NCBI RefSeq assembly: GCF_003386195.1
Contig: NZ_QRDX01000006.1
Coordinates: forward strand, 62,001-126,000
Length of the DNA: 64,000 bases
Origin: Seonamhaeicola aphaedonensis
Lineage (GTDB): Bacteria; Bacteroidota; Bacteroidia; Flavobacteriales; Flavobacteriaceae
Direction of reading: 5' to 3'
The notes beneath the pieces were generated by a model, which was not told the origin of the DNA, ran no database searches, and saw only the letters and a list, made by a program, of their open reading frames with translations. Made by a program: the position numbers and the translations under genes. Shown piece after piece: positions 63,915 through 64,000 of this stretch; position 1 is the stretch's first letter, and each line of letters starts with the position of its first letter.

Positions 63915-64000
63915 GACTAAACTCACAAGCCACTTGCTTAGATTAGAAACTCAAATTACACCAAAACCAATCAAACTTAATAAGGAGTATATACTCAGTC

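Noticed and set aside
63898-64000. Start of a plus-strand gene at the right edge
   Set aside because: The frame is open for 34 codons to the window end, but the translation is not recognisable, and it overlaps the putative HTCS operator; evidence is too thin.
8311-64000. CRISPR arrays, tRNA genes, insertion sequences or integrase
   Set aside because: I looked for regularly spaced repeats, cloverleaf-type sequences and transposase or integrase motifs among the reading frames and saw none.

Overview
The window is from a marine-type member of the Bacteroidota, most likely family Flavobacteriaceae. The DNA is AT-rich, genes lack strong Shine-Dalgarno sites, and many exported proteins are lipoproteins. 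There is a SusC/SusD pair, a hybrid two-component regulator, a PadR/PspC/DUF2807 trio and palindromic intergenic repeats of a kind I associate with flavobacteria. No rRNA, tRNA, CRISPR, transposase or phage gene was seen.

Positions 1-8060 are ordinary chromosome: a DUF58 protein, OxyR, a small conserved protein, an AIM24-like protein, a DUF4442 hotdog protein, a DUF4870 membrane protein, and the PadR - PspC - DUF2807 lipoprotein operon. From about 8300 to the right edge the DNA is one very large glycan utilisation region in two regulons.

Regulon 1 (8311-26772, minus strand) is a 15-gene operon behind a LacI-type regulator. Near-identical palindromes lie in front of lacI and in front of the first operon gene. 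It encodes a GH38 alpha-mannosidase, RraA-like protein, sugar-porter MFS, cupin, glucose-1-dehydrogenase-like SDR, beta-propeller lactonase, a solute-binding-like protein without signal peptide, enoyl-CoA hydratase, CaiB-type CoA transferase, mannonate dehydratase, GH76-like enzyme, GH85 endo-beta-N-acetylglucosaminidase, CutC and an M81 lipoprotein. Dehydrogenase, lactonase and mannonate dehydratase together suggest direct oxidation of free mannose: mannose to mannonolactone to mannonate to 2-keto-3-deoxygluconate (KDG).

Regulon 2 (26969-63914) is built around a hybrid two-component regulator (HTCS). One ten-gene operon runs SusC - SusD - GH92 - GH28 - GH92 - GH125 - PI-PLC - GH115 - metallophosphoesterase - HTCS. 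A second holds a FucP-type MFS and a long GH38. A third holds GH92 - UxaC - UxaB - UxaA. Facing them is myo-inositol oxygenase plus a sodium:solute symporter. A shared motif (CCATGWATTWG, then TNAAT) lies upstream of all three minus-strand operons and is a candidate HTCS operator.

The most exciting reading is a locus that dismantles mannose-rich glycoconjugates carrying an inositol-phosphate anchor, such as GPI-anchored mannoproteins or glycosyl inositol phosphoceramides. Mannose would be removed by GH38/76/92/125, N-glycans released by GH85, glucuronate removed by GH115, the lipid phosphodiester cut by the PI-PLC, the phosphate removed by the metallophosphoesterase, and inositol imported and oxidised by MIOX to glucuronate. 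Glucuronate and mannose would then converge on mannonate and KDG. This is inference from gene content; each step can be tested.
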